From Panopea generosa (Eukaryota; Mollusca; Bivalvia; Adapedonta; Hiatellidae): a stretch of 64,000 nucleotides of DNA. The translations under genes were made by a program, and so were the position numbers. The notes under the pieces are model-generated. The model was not told where the DNA came from, ran no database searches, and was given only the letters and a program-made list of their open reading frames with translations. This document shows positions 35,662 to 48,010 of the stretch, in pieces (position 1 is the first letter of the stretch; each line of letters begins with the position of its first letter). The stretch spans positions 4,039,982 through 4,103,981 of the forward strand of contig CM055901.1 of NCBI GenBank assembly GCA_029582155.1, given 5' to 3'.

Positions 35662-38600
35662 ATCCTGGGTAGAAGCAGAACTGAGCGTGTTTCGGGAGGT
35701 TATCCAGTCTGGGTAGAAGCAGAACTGAGCGTTGGTTTGGGAGGCTATTGAGTCAGGGTAGAACCAGAACCGAGCGTTGTTTCGGGAGACTATTGAGTCT
35801 TGGTAGAAGCAGAACTGAGCGTTGTTTGGGAGGCTATTGAGTCTGGGTAGAAGCAGAACTGAGCGTTGTTTCGGGAGGCTATTGAGTCAGGGTAGAAACA
35901 GAACTGAGCGTTCGGGATGCTATTGAGTCTAGGTAAAAGTAGAACTGAGCGTTGTTTTGGGAGGCTATCGAGTCTGGGTAGAACCAGAATTGAGCGTTGT
36001 TTCGGGAGGCTATGGATTCTGGGTAGAAGCAGAACTGAGCGTTGTTTCGGGAGGCTATTGAGTCTGGGTAGAAGCAGAACTGAGCGTTGTTTCGGAAGGC
36101 TATTGAGTATGGGTATAAGCAGAACTGAGCGTTGCTTCGGGAGGCTATTGAGTCTGAGTATAAGCAGAACTGAGTGTTGTTTCGGGAGGCTATTGAGTCT
36201 GGGTAGAAGCAGAACTGAGCTTTGTTTCGGGAGGATATTGAGTCTGGGTAGAAGGAGAACTGTGCATTGTTTCGGGAGGCTATTGAGTCTGGGTAGAAGC
36301 AAAACTGTGCATTGTTTCGGGAGGCTATTGAGTCTGGGTAGAAGCAGAACTGAGCATTGTTTCGGGAGGCTATTGAGTCTGGGTAGAAGCAGAACTGAGC
36401 ATTGTTTCGGGAGGCTATTGAGTCTGGGTAGAAGCAGAACTGTGCATTGTTTCGGGAGGCTATTAAGTCTGGGTAGAAGCAGAACTGAGCATTGTTTCGG
36501 GAGGCTATTGAGTCTGGGTAGAAGCAGAACTGAGCATTGTTTCGGGAGGCTATTGAGTCTGGGTAGAAGTAGAACTGTGCATTGTTTCGGGAGGCTATTG
36601 AGTCTGGGTAGAAGCAGAACTGAGCGTTGCTTCGGTAGGCTATTGAGTCTGGGTATAAGCAAAACTGAGCATTGTTTCGGGAGGCTATTGAGTCTGGGTA
36701 GAAGCAGAACTGAGCATTGTTTCGGGAGGCTATTGAGTCTGGGTAGAAGCAGAACTGTGCATTGTTTCGGGAGGCTATTGAGTCTGTGTAGAAGCAGAAC
36801 TGAGCGTTGCTTCGGTAGGCTATTGAGTCTGGGTATAAGCAAAACTGAGCATTGTTTCTGGAGGCTATTGAGTCTGGGTAGAAGCAGAACTGAGCGTTGT
36901 TTCGGGAGGCTATTGAGTCTGGGTAGAAGCAGAACTGTGCATTGTTTCGGGAGGCTATTGAGTCTGGGTAGAAGCAAAACTGAGCGTTTATCGGGAGGTT
37001 ATCCAGTCTAGGTAGAAGCAAAACTGAGCGTTGTTTCGAGAGGCTATTGAGTCTGGGTAGAGGCAAAACTGAGCGTTGTTTCGGGAGGCGATCGAGTCTG
37101 GGTAGAAGCAAAACTGAGCGTTGCTTCGGGAGGCTATTGAGTCTGGGTAGAAGCAGAAATGAGTGTTGTTTCGGGAGGCTATTGAGACTGGGTAGAAGCA
37201 GAACTGAGCGTTGTTTCGAAAGGTTATCGAGTCTCAGTAGAAGCAGAACTGAGCGTTGTTACGGGAGGCTTTTGAGTCTGGGTAGAAGCAAAACTGAGCA
37301 TTGTTTCGGGAGGCTATCAAGTCTGTGTAGAAGCAAAACTGAGCGTTGTTTCGGGAGGCTATTGAGTCTGGGTAGAAGCAAAACTGAGCATTGTTTCGGG
37401 AGGCTATTGAGTCTGGGTAGAAGCAAAACTGAACGTTGTTTCGGGAGGCTATTGAGTCTGGGTAAAAGCAGAATTAAGCGTTGTTTCGGGAGGCTATTAA
37501 GTCTGGGTAGAAGCAGAACTGAGCGTTGTTTCGAGAGGCTATTGAGTCTGGGTAGAAGCAAAACTAAGCATTGTTTCGGGAAGCTATCGATTTTGGGTAG
37601 AAGCAGAACTGAGCGTTGCTTCGGGAGGCTATTTAGTCTGGGTATAAGCAAAACTGAGCATAGTTTCGGGAGGCTATTGAGTCTGGGTAGAACCAGAACT
37701 GAGTATTGTTTCGGGAGACTATTGAGTCTGGGTATCAGCAAAACTGAGCGTTGTTTCGGGAGGCTATAGAGTCTGGGTAGAAGCAGAACTGAGCGTTGTT
37801 TCGGGAGGCTATTCAGTCTAGGTAGAACCAGAACTGAGCGTTGTTTCTGGAGGCTATTGAGTCTGGGAAGAAACAGAACTGAGCGTTCGGGATGCTATTG
37901 AGTCTGGGTAGAAGTAGAACTGAGCGTTGTTTTGGGAGGCTATTAAGTCTGGGTAGAACCAGCACTGAGTGTTGATTCGGGAAGCTATCGAGTCTGGGTA
38001 GAACCATAATTGAGCGTTATTTCGGGAGGCTATCGAGTCTGGGTAGAAGCAGAACTGAGCGTTGTTTCGGGAGGCTATTAAGTCTGGGTAGAAGCAGAAT
38101 TGAGCGTTGTTTCGAGAGGCTATCGAGTCTGGGTATAAGCAAAAACTGAGCATTGTTTCGGGAGGCTATTGAGTCTGGGTAGAAGCAGAACTGAGCGTTG
38201 TTACGGGAGGCTATTGAGTCTGGGTAGAAGCAGAACTGTGCATTGTTTCGGGAGGCTATTGAGTCTGGGTAGAAGCAAAACTGAGCGTTTTTTCGGGAGG
38301 TTATCCAGTCTAGGTAGAAGCAAAACTGAGCGTTGTTTTGGGAGGCTATTCAGTCTGGGTAGAGGCAAAACTGAGCGTTGTTTCGGGAGGCGATCGAGTC
38401 TGGGTAGAAGCAAAACTGAGCGTTGCTTCGGGAGGCTATTGAGTCTGGGTAGAAGCAGAACTGAGTGTTGTTTCGGGAGGCTATTGAGACTGGGTAGAAG
38501 CAGAACTGAGCGTTGTTTCGAAAGGTTATCGAGTCTCAGTAGAAGCAGAACTCAGCGTTGTTACGGGAGGCTTTTGAGTCTGGGTAGAAGCAAAACTGAG

Positions 38601-41600
38601 CATTGTTTCGGGAGGCTATCAAGTCTGGGTAGAAGCAAAACTGGGCGTTGTTTCGGGAGGCTATTGAGTCCGGGTAGAAGCAAAACTGAGCATTGTTTCG
38701 AGAGGCTATTGAGTCTGGGTAGAAGCAAAACTGAGCGTTGCTTCGGGAGGCTATTGAGTCTGGGTAAAAGCAGAATTAAGCGTTGTTTCGACAGGCTATC
38801 GAGTCTGGGTAGAAGCAGAACTGAGCGTTGTTTCGGGAGGCTATTAAGTCTGGGTAGAAGCAGAACTGAGCGTTGTTTCGAGAGGCTATTGAGTCTGGGT
38901 AGAACCGGCACTGAGCATTGTTTCGGGAAGCTATCGAGTTTGGGTAGAAGCAGAACTGAGCGTTGCTTCGGGAGGCTATTTAGTCTGGGTATAAGCAAAA
39001 CTGAGCATAGTGTCTGGAGGCTATTGAGTCTGGGTAGAACCAGAACTGAGTATTGTGTCGGGAGGCTATTGAGTCTGGGTATAAGCAAAACTGAGCGTTG
39101 TTTCGGGAGGCTATCGAGTCTGGGTAGAAGCAGAACTGAGCGTTGTTTCGGGAGGCTATTGAGACTAGGTAGAACCAGAACTGAGCGTTGTTTCTGGAGG
39201 CTATTGAGTCTGGGAAGAAACAGAACTGAGCGTTCGGGGTGCTATTGAGTCTGGGTAGAAGTAGAACTGAGCGTTGTTTTGGGAGGCTATTAAGTCTGGG
39301 TAGAACCAGCACTGAGTGTTGATCCGGGAAGCTATCGAGTCTGGGTAGAACCTGAATTGAGCGTTATTTCGGGAGGCTATCGAGTCTGGGTAGAAGCAGA
39401 ACTGAGCGTTGTTTCGGGAGGCTATTAAGTCTGGGTAGAAGCAGAACTGAGCGTTGTTTCGAGAGGCTATCGAGTCTCGGTAGAAGCAGAACTCAACGTT
39501 GTTTCGGGAGGCTATTGAGTCTGGGTAGAAGCAAAACTGAGCATTGTTTCGGGAAGCTATCGAGTTTGGGTAGAAGCAGAACTGAGCGTTGCTTAGGGAG
39601 GCTATTTAGTCTGGGTATAAGCAAAACTGAGCATAGTTTTGGGAGGCTATTGAGTCAGGGTAGAACCAGAACTGAGTATTGTTTCGGGAGGCAATTTAGT
39701 CTGGGTATAAGCAAAACTAAGCGCTGTTTCGGGAGGCTATTGAGTCTGGGTAGAAGCAGAACTGAGCGTTGTTTCGGGAGGCTATTGAGTATAGGTAGAA
39801 CCAGAACTGAGCGTTGTTTCTGGAGGCTATTGAGTCTGGGTAGAACCAGCACTGAGTGTTGATTCGGGAAGCTATCCAGTCTAGGTAGAAGCAGAAATGA
39901 GCGTTGTTTCGGGAGGCTATTGAATCTGGGTAGAAACAGAACTGAGCGTTCGGGATGCTATTGAGTCTGGGTAAAAGTAGAACTGAGCGTTGTTTTGGGA
40001 GGCTATTAAGTCTGGGTTTAACCAGCACTGAGTGTTGATTCGGGAAGCTATCGAGTCTGGGTAGAACAAGAATTGAGCGTTGTTTGGGAGGCTATCGAGT
40101 CTGGGAAGAAGCAAAACTGAGCGTTGTTTCGGGAAACTATTGAGTCTGGGTAGAAGCAGAACTGAGCGTTGTTTCGAGAGGCTATCGAGTCTCGGTAGAA
40201 GCAGAACTCAGCGTTGTTTCGGGGGGAAGCTATTGAGTCTGGGTAGAAGCAAAACTGAGCATGGTTTCGGGAGGCTATCGAGTCTGGGTATAAGCAAAAC
40301 TGAGCGTTGTTTCGGGAGGCTATCGAGTCTGGGTAGAAGCAAAACTGAGCGTTGTTTCGGCAGGCTATTGAGTCTGGGTAGAAGCAAAACTGAGCGTTGT
40401 TTCGGGAGGCTATTGAGTCTGGGTAAAAGCAGATTTGAGCGTTGTTTCGGGAGGCTATCTAGTCTGGGTAGAAGCAGAACTAAGCGTTGTTTCGGGAGGC
40501 TATTGAGTCTTGGTAGCAACAGAACTGAGCTTTGTTTCGGGATGCGATTGAGTCTAGGTAGAAGCAGAAATGAGCGTTGTTTTGGGGAGGCTATTGAGTC
40601 TGGGTAGAACCGGCACTGAGTGTTGTTTCCGGAAGCTATCGAGTCTGGGTAGAACCAGAATTTAGCGTTGTTTCGGGAGGCTATCGAGTCTGGGTAGAAG
40701 CAGAACTGAGCGTTGTGTCGGGAGGCTATTGAGTCTGGGTAGAAGCAGAACTGAGCTTTGTTTCGAGAGGCTATCGAGTCTCGGTAGAAACAGAACTCAG
40801 CGTTGTTTCGGGAGGCTATTGAGTCTGGGTAGAAGCAAAACTGAGCATTGTTTCGGGAGGGGGCTATCGAGTCTGGGTAGAAGCAGAACTGAGCGTTGCT
40901 TCGGGAGGCTATTTAGTCTGGGTATAGGCAAACTGAGCATAGTTTCGGGAGGCTATTGAGTCTGGGTAGTACCAGAACTGAGCATTGTTTTGGGAGGCTA
41001 TTGAGTCTGGGTATAAGCAGAACTGAGCGTTGTTTCGGGAGGCTATTGAGTCTGGGTAGAAGCAGAACTGAGTGTTGCTTCGGGAGGCTATTGAGTCTGG
41101 GTAGAAGCAGAACTGAGCGTTGTTTCGGGAGGCTATTGAGTCTGGGTAGAAATAAAACTGAGCGTTCGGGATGCTATTGAGTCTAGGTAGAAGCAGAACT
41201 GAGCGTTGTTTTTGAGAGGCTATTGAGTCTGGGTAGAACCAGCACTGAGTGTTGATTCGGGAAGCTATCGATTCTGGGTAGAACCAGAATTGAGCGTTGT
41301 TTCGGGAGGCTATCGAGTCTGGGTAGAAGCAGAACTGGGTGTTGTTTTGGAAGGCTATTGAGTCTGGGTAGAAGCAGAACTGAGCGTTGTTTCGAGAGGT
41401 TATCGAGTCTCAGTAGAAGCAGAACTCAGCGTTGTTTCGGGAGGCAATTGAATCTGGGTAAAAGCAAAACTGAGCATTGTTTTGGGAAGCTATCGAGTCT
41501 GGGTAGAAGCAAAACTGAGCGTTGTTTCGGGAGGATATTGGGTCTGGGTAGAAGCAAAACTAAGCATTGTTTCGGGAAGCTATCGAGTCTGGGTAGAAGC

Positions 41601-41711
41601 AAAACTGAGCGTTGTTTCGGGAGGCTATCGAGTCTGGGTAGAAGCAAAACTGAGTGTTGGTTTCGGGAGGCTATTGAGTCAGGGTAGAAGCAGAACTGAG
41701 TGTTGTTTTGT
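35662..41711. repeat. 45-bp satellite, about 134 copies, with 1.3-kb higher-order repeats
   Basis: The unit is TTGTTTCGGGAGGCTATTGA then GTCTGGGTAGAAGCAGAACTGAGCG. Variant order is duplicated: the AGGCAAAACT variant at 37061 recurs at 38363, a shift of 1302 bp (29 units minus 3 bp of indels). Because 45 is a multiple of 3, one plus and two minus frames stay open for hundreds of codons (for example LLSLGRSRTERCFGR). Open frames on both strands argue against coding. Confidence 0.95.
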
Positions 41712-42002
41712 AATATGTAACATAGGCGAAAGGAAATCCCTTTTCAATATATCATTTTGGCATGTTTTAATAGATATTCGTATGGCAATACGGGGTCAGT
41801 TAGTATATATACGCATGATATATTAGAAAAAATTAGGATAGCCAATTTTGAAATTTTGAAAAATCCTGATAAGTTCCCTTTTACTGCTATACTCTAGTAG
41901 AATAATTAAAATAGCTGTTCTGGTTCCATATATTTTTATTCATGAACCAACAAACTTTCCATATAAATGAATAGAAATTTAGAGCAAAAGTATTACATAC
42001 CG

Positions 42003-42260
42003 TCTTCCGTGGCATAGTGGTTAAGGTGTCCGCCTCGGAATCAGGAGACCGAAGGTTCGAATTCCGGAGGAAGCACTTAGGATTTTTCTGATGCGGTCGG
42101 TTGCTCATCAGGCTGCTAGTTAAACTGACAGGTACCTGGCAAGGATAGCTTTCGGGAAGTAACTGTGCACAACATAAGGGTATGTCATAAGTACATTATG
42201 GCTGGCCCTTTCAAAAGCGGTGACACTTTAATAAACAAATACTTTACTTTTACTGAGAAA
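42003..42260 (+). mobile_element. tRNA(Arg)-like SINE, family E
   Basis: The head TCTTCCGTGGCATAGTGG with B box GAAGGTTCGAATTCC has a fully pairing 7-bp acceptor stem (TCTTCCG with CGGAGGA, one G-U). The anticodon loop lacks U33, and a 180-bp body follows (GGTACCTGGCAAGG, ending in an AATAAACAAAT-like tail), so it is a SINE. Confidence 0.7.
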
Positions 42261-42531
42261 AATAACCTGTAGAATAACAAGAACAACTCCGACAGCAACA
42301 AAAGGTAACATTAACATGAAACGTCCGAGAGGACTGGGCTGGCAGACTTAGAGTCTTTTTACAAAACAAGCGTCACAATGAATCAAAACTAAAACAATTG
42401 TTATTGAAAACGTTCTAACTACAGGTGTAAGTTCATCATTGAGTTTCGATCTTGTCATTCTTCGAAAGACGCAACTCAAGGTACGGAAACTTACAGTCAT
42501 TTTATTGATTGCTGACATTTACTTCGACTTT

Positions 42532-43100
42532 TCATCATCATAGTTTTTTCAACATCGTAAACTCGATATTTCATTGTTTAGACTTTTCACCATCGTAGTT
42601 TTGACATTCCACTGTCGTAGTTTAGACTTTTCACCATCAAAGTTTCGACTGCCTGCCTGCCTGCCTACCTGCCTGCCTGTCTGCCTCTCTATCGTTCGAA
42701 ATCTAATTCAGCAAACGTCGTTTTTTTTAAGTGTTTCATTTTAAATTTAATTCAAATTTATGAAAAGAACTAGAGTGAACACCCATTCTTTTTATTCGGC
42801 CATCTTATCACAGGAAAAAAATAGCAGTTTATTTATGTTATCAAAACAATTTATAGATTAATATTGATTAGTTAACGGGAGAAAAACAGCGAAAATCGTC
42901 CGAAAATACATACCACAATGGAGCGCTGATAACAAGAAACTACGGTACTATATTAAAAAGAAACAAAGCAAAAACGAAAAGTCGAAACTACGATGGTGAA
43001 AAGTCGAAACAACGATGGTGAAAAGTCACCATCGTAGTTTAGACTTTTCACCATCTTAGTTTCGTTGTTTAGAGTCATAGTTTCGTTGTTTCGACTTGAC
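42532..43100. repeat. 21-bp motif cluster in both orientations
   Basis: GACTTTTCACCATCGTAGTTT occurs several times forward (42532-42650), twice reversed (42978-43020) and forward again (43024-43070). The last two blocks meet at a palindromic junction near 43024. A (TGCC)n tract lies at about 42650-42690. Confidence 0.75.
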
Positions 43101-43399
43101 TTAATTTAAAAAATATGCTTCGATGGTCCAAACGGGACACCGCATATTCTAGAATAATCGATACAAAGGGAAATAAAAACGTTTGTTTTTTTAAAATATG
43201 ATTTATTGATACTGGGGGCCTGAAACGCCAGCAAAATCTTCGATGGGGCAGTATCAATAGTTGTAACAACAGCGAGTAAATTTAACCTGTTTCAAGAAAT
43301 TGTTAATTCTAGTCTTGTGCGTCGCACCGACCAAAACAGGTGAATAGGTTTATTAAACTAATGGCCCGTGTGTCTTATCTTTACTTTGGCCAAATCGGC

Positions 43400-43407
43400 T
43401 ATAAATA
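43400..43407 (+). promoter_or_regulatory. TATA box upstream of the 43460 exon
   Basis: TATAAATA lies 53 bp before the ATG at 43460. A start site about 30 bp downstream, near 43430, would leave a 5' leader of about 30 nt. Confidence 0.5.
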
Positions 43408-43459
43408 CAAGAACGTATTTTATCGTTGCTGCTAATTCATACTGGAACCCACGCAAACA

Positions 43460-43621
43460 ATGTCGTTTGCCTTTGCTTCATTCCTTTTCTTGAGTGCTGC
43501 TGTGACTGTGGCCCAGTGCGATACCGGATTTGACCAGTTCTTCACCACAAATCTTGATACAATGACAGATTCGCCGATCACTTTTAAAAAACCTTTGCCG
43601 TCTTGGCTTAAAGGCAGCTTG
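43460..43621 (+). CDS. First exon of a secreted carotenoid-oxygenase-like protein, partial
   Basis: The ATG follows a TATA box and starts MSFAFASFLFLSAAVTVAQC, a good signal peptide. It continues FDQFFTTNLDTMTDSPITFK and KPLPSWLKGSL, then a strong donor (CTTG before GTAAGT, phase 0). The PSWLKGSL pattern preceded by 'P.T' matches the N-terminus of carotenoid cleavage dioxygenases (BCO1, BCO2, RPE65), where it leads into LLRNGPG. These are Fe(II) enzymes that cleave or isomerise carotenoids. The iron-binding histidines lie in later exons, which I could not find in the next 20 kb. Either the introns are very long, or this is an orphan exon. A signal peptide is unusual for vertebrate members. 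The assignment rests on a short motif. Confidence 0.55.
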
Positions 43622-44339
43622 GTAAGTGCATTGTTAAAATATCATACAAAACATTACAGTCCGGATCATGTAATATTGTAATTATCAAATGTGTCCGCAA
43701 ACATGACTGCGCATCTTAATATTATGTCGCGTAGTTCCTCAGCATGATTTTTTACGAGAAATCAAATCTGTCGCTGTGTCTATAGAACTTTTCAGCTCAC
43801 TACACAGTTGTATTTCTTCAGCATGTTTTCACAAATATGCAAACCTGGCCCTGAGTTTATAGAATTCATTAGTTAATATTTTAAAACCAACCAACCAAAA
43901 GTCGTGCTAAAATAAAAGTCATTCTTCTATTGGTCGTTTTTACTTGAATTGTGCTGACTATAAACTCAATAATAGTATATATACGTTTGTACTCTGAGAG
44001 ACTTTAAAAACACAAAAGTCAGGTTTCGTAAAATTAAACAAGTTTTGTATTTATCAATGTTAATAAAAAATGGCAACAATAAAAATACACATAAGCCACA
44101 CAAAATATTGCGAATTTGATTGGAAAATATTATCAATTCCCTGAGAATAAACACTTCAAACAGCGATACCCTAAATCACCAACTTTGCAATTAGAAGCAG
44201 TTGTAACTACCATTTATTTTATAGTAATGCAGATAATGCATACCCCCTCGATGACAGAACAATATTTGCAATACAGTGTTCCACACCTGACCCAAGGCGT
44301 GGGTAAAATCATCGGTGTATCGATATATTTTTATATTTT

Positions 44340-44420
44340 TATCGGTGCACCGGTATATTTTAACGGTGCACCGTTAAATCTAAAATACCGGTCCACCGAT
44401 ATAATAGCGGTGCACCGGTA
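44340..44420. repeat. Cluster of CGGTGCACCG palindromes
   Basis: CGGTGCACCG, its own reverse complement, occurs at 44343-44352, 44364-44373 and 44408-44417. The middle copy extends to a perfect 20-bp palindrome, TTTAACGGTGCACCGTTAAA, at 44359-44378. It is flanked by CCGGTATA/TACCGG arms that could form a cruciform. Confidence 0.8.
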
Positions 44421-45819
44421 CCAGTGCTTTGACCCTAAGAGATCGCTCACATGCCAAATGGTAGGATCCAATCAGATAATAGAATTCAGTAAAATATTGT
44501 AAGGGTCGTTGTGATTGGTCGTTTTAACAACATACAGCGAGGACGGCTTCGACTGTTTTCGTATCTTTTCCGAATGATAATCTAAGATCTAATTAAAAAA
44601 ATAAATAGAAATTATGTTCTTTAGATATAGTTCCAAAAATACATTTTTGTTTATTTTAGGTTATTTTTCTAAATATGAATTATATTGCGCAAATTCGTGA
44701 CTCTTCAATTTGTGAAATCAATTTTGGAAGGATTCCAGAAATGGCGGAAAAACGATAAAAAGTCGCGGATTTTGTCCTTTTTATTTTGTTATTTATATGG
44801 ATGGACAAGAAAGAACCTCTTCAACAGACCAGACAGATAATGAGATGCAGTGCAAATGTAAGGGTTACTTCATTAACATTATTGCCTCCCAGTAATCAGA
44901 AATGATTGCAGGGAGTAATATGTAGATGGCAGAGCGTTTTCTTCTTTCTTTTCTTTCTTCAATTATAAAATTTTATATATCTACTTGAACCCAACAATAA
45001 TTGCTATTTATAGAGAATATTGTTTTCCGTATACCTACATTATTTCTATAAGATATATGATTTAAAATACAATATACATAATTCACACCCTGCGGTATCG
45101 TCCTGACTATCATTGTATCAATCCGGGTCATCATTTTCAATCACTGCCCAGCCTCAGTCTCTGTGATGATTAATATATGACAATGCATCATTGCGTCATC
45201 TTTCACCGCTGTCAGATTCAGTGGGAAAGCAAACATTCCAACACAAATCTATGACAATACAGGGTTCAACATTAACTTTTCCACTAGACCACTGGGCTAT
45301 TAACTCAGTAAAACTACTAAACCTGACCAAACTTCAACTAGACCAGGTCTTCTAATGTTGTAAAATATAGAATGGAAATAACTGAAGCCGATCATACCCG
45401 GAAGAGTAACGCCGCTTAATATATTGCGTCATTAGAACAGGTTAGAGTTGTGCCGCTTAGTTTGGGCCTAGTAATTCTATGTTATGTGTTTTCGCATTTG
45501 CCGTAATGCTACAAATTATCGATAGTTAATGATATTACATGCTCGTCGGCAGGCGCATTTCAATTGATTCAATAATAAACATTATCAGCTCAGGTTTTGG
45601 TACTTTTTAACTGATTTCTTAATTTTAATTTAACACGACCAGTCGGGCTACCTACACTCCAGTAGAACACGACCGGACCAAGTATATACTAGACTTTGTC
45701 AGTTGGATGTGGGCAAATGTCGAACCCTGCAATAGATAATAGTTTCGCACATTAACCTATCTACCGGTATGCGGGTTCTTACAAGTGTATAAACTAGTTT
45801 GTGTTAACCAAGGTCCTGT

Positions 45820-46085
45820 ATAGAAGGATAGCGACTCTAAATGTTTATAAAACAGCATGTGAAGAATATAAATTTGGCAAATAAATCATCACAGGTCACT
45901 GATTTCTTTTACATAAAATGTAAGGTATATATAACCTTAGATGTTTTATACTGTTTTATTTAAACATGCAATACAATCTTCAGTTCAGAATATTGCAGCT
46001 TGATGTAAAATTTTAAGTATTTTCCTTTCTTTTTTAGTTGCAGTTTACATATTTTGTAATTACAATTCAAAGAATTTAAAACACA
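45820..46085 (+). repeat. Dispersed repeat paired with 12665-12970
   Basis: Second, shorter copy of the unit described at 12665, in the same orientation. Confidence 0.5.
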
Positions 46086-46364
46086 ATTTGATGGGAATGA
46101 TATCATTTTGTAGAAAATTCAATTTTGCAAAGAAAGAATTTTTTATTTGTATTTCAGAGATGAGGTTTTTCACGAATACCAGTGTTTCGTTTACCTTCTG
46201 TCCTAGACATACAAAGCTGGCAACAAACGCATAATTATGAAAGATGTGCATGATGGACGCAGAATGATTCTAGTCGATGCATCACAATTATCTCGAATTG
46301 TAAGGAAAAAAAGTCACCTTTGATGTCTGTTTTTCTCAATATCTACTATTCAGCAGTATACAAT

Positions 46365-46386
46365 CCCCCCCCCCCCCCCCCCCCCC
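46365..46386. repeat. Poly(C), 22 bases
   Basis: Uninterrupted C run; its length is likely to vary or be misassembled. A G-rich run lies at about 11776-11800 and a C-rich run at about 56676-56693. Confidence 0.95.
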
Positions 46387-47069
46387 ATTTTTGTTTTTAT
46401 TCTTATATCGACACTGAAAATCAAAATTTCATTTTGTGACTCATAGATTTGTAGTACAGCGAGTCCTGGGACTTGAAAACAACACTAAACACCATACACT
46501 AACAACAATACTCAATCATCGCCAAAACTAATAAATGATGAGATTTTTAAATGTGTTGAAGCAATGTTTGAATCCTCGCCAAGCCTCAAAGAAAGGTGGT
46601 CCTGTAGCGAAATTTGTCTGGTAAATGCCTCTTGGCTCAAACTTAGTCTGAATTTTATTGAAAATCAAATAGGAAATCAATAGGGAGAATTTAAAGGATT
46701 ATGCTGAAAAAATTATATAAACCTTTGTAATAATTATTAAACAGTTATGTTGGTGCTTTATGCTATCATGTATTGATAACTAGGCATGAAAAAATACCTG
46801 TGTCATGGGTTACCTGACTGAACCTAAAATTAAGTCCTGACCCTAACATTTTTTTTTTGTGTGTGTTTTTTTTCATCTTGAAATAAAAAAAAATTAAAAA
46901 ATTTGTAGAAGTACGAAAAACTGCAGAACGAATCTGCTTAATGTGTCAACAAATTATTTTTGTATTCCTTATTGATTTACTTTTACTTTTATTTAGAATA
47001 GAAAAACAAGTTAAAAATCAATTTGCATACAATAGGTCTTTATTAGGCCAGACAAAAATACCTGCGTTT

Positions 47070-47300
47070 AAAGTAGTTTTTGTGGTCTAGTGGTTATTAT
47101 ACTTATTCAAGATGGAAAAAGCACACAGGAGGTCACTGGATTGATTTCTGTTGGGGGTTTTATCCAGGTTTTCTTTCAACCACACTCCCACAGTACCTTA
47201 TAAGGACAAGGTGCTGTGAAAGCATGCAATTCTTTGGAGGGGATTTTAAGCACTTTGCCCATGTACATCAGGGCTTGAAGAGCTACTAGTCCTCCCTTTC
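47070..47300 (+). mobile_element. tRNA-like SINE, decayed
   Basis: TTGTGGTCTAGTGGTTATTA resembles a tRNA D arm, and CTGGATTGATTTCTG sits at the B-box position. The downstream body contains CACACTCCCACAG. Confidence 0.4.
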
Positions 47301-47310
47301 CAACATTTTT

Positions 47311-48010
47311 AGCTAGACTCTGTAGAATAAGGGGGTTATTGCACTCGTGTTGGCGTTGGTTTTTCAGGTTAAAGTTTTTTATAAGGTAAGATATCTATGC
47401 AACCACTCATTTGATATAAATGAAACTTAACATGTGTGTTCAGCATCATCAATGGAACTCGCAGACAAATGAACCATAACTCTGGGTTGCATTTTGGCAG
47501 AGTTTTGGCCCTTTTTGTACTTAATTTTTCAGGTTAAAAGTTTTTTATCAAATAAGATATCTATGCAACCACTCATTTGATATGAATGAAACTTCTCAAG
47601 TGTGTTTAGCATCATCATTGGAACTCACAGACATAAGTACCATAACTCTGGGTTGCATTTTTGGTAGAGTAATGGCCTTTTTTGGACTTAAATTTTCCGG
47701 TTAAAGTTTTTTTATCGGGTAAAATATCTATGCAACCACTTAATCAATATGAATGAAAGCTCACGTGTGTTCAGCATCATCAATGGAACTCACAGAGACA
47801 ATAAACATAACTCTGGGTTTCATTTGGGCAGAGTTTTGGCCCTTTTTGGACTTAATTTTTCAGGTTAGATTTTTTTATCAGATAAAATATCTGCACAACT
47901 CATGATATGAATGAAACTTCACATGTGTGTTCAGCATCATCAATGGATCTCACAGACATAAGAACCATAACTCTGGGTTGCATATTTACAGAGTTATGGC
48001 TCTTTTGGAC
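47311..48010 (+). mobile_element. Dispersed element with about 165-bp tandem core
   Basis: Begins TTTTAGCTAGACTCTGTAGA. GGTTAAAGTTTTTTATAAGG-type starts recur near 47369, 47532, 47700 and 47864 (spacing 163-168), each followed by CTATGCAACCACTCATTTGA and CATAACTCTGGGTTGCAT. Confidence 0.65.

Larger units (their letters stand above)
43622..47069. other. Sequence after the carotenoid-oxygenase-like exon
   Basis: Searched for an exon continuing LLRNGPG...FDG and found none. Contains the palindrome cluster, a dispersed repeat and poly(C); otherwise unexplained AT-rich DNA. Confidence 0.4.

Noticed and set aside
35790..41687. Long ORFs of up to 410 codons on both strands
   Set aside because: They are products of the 45-bp period in a satellite; several frames on opposite strands are open at once, and none has splice, promoter or family support.
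42003..42076. Functional tRNA-Arg gene
   Set aside because: The acceptor stem pairs, but U33 is missing, the anticodon stem has a mismatch, and a SINE body follows directly.
44116..44502. 128-codon ORF after the carotenoid-oxygenase-like exon
   Set aside because: It runs through the palindrome cluster and has no resemblance to carotenoid oxygenases or good splice borders.
47080..47289. 69-codon ORF MWSSGYYTYSRWKKHTGGHW
   Set aside because: It overlaps a tRNA-like SINE; the reading frame follows the element, not a gene.
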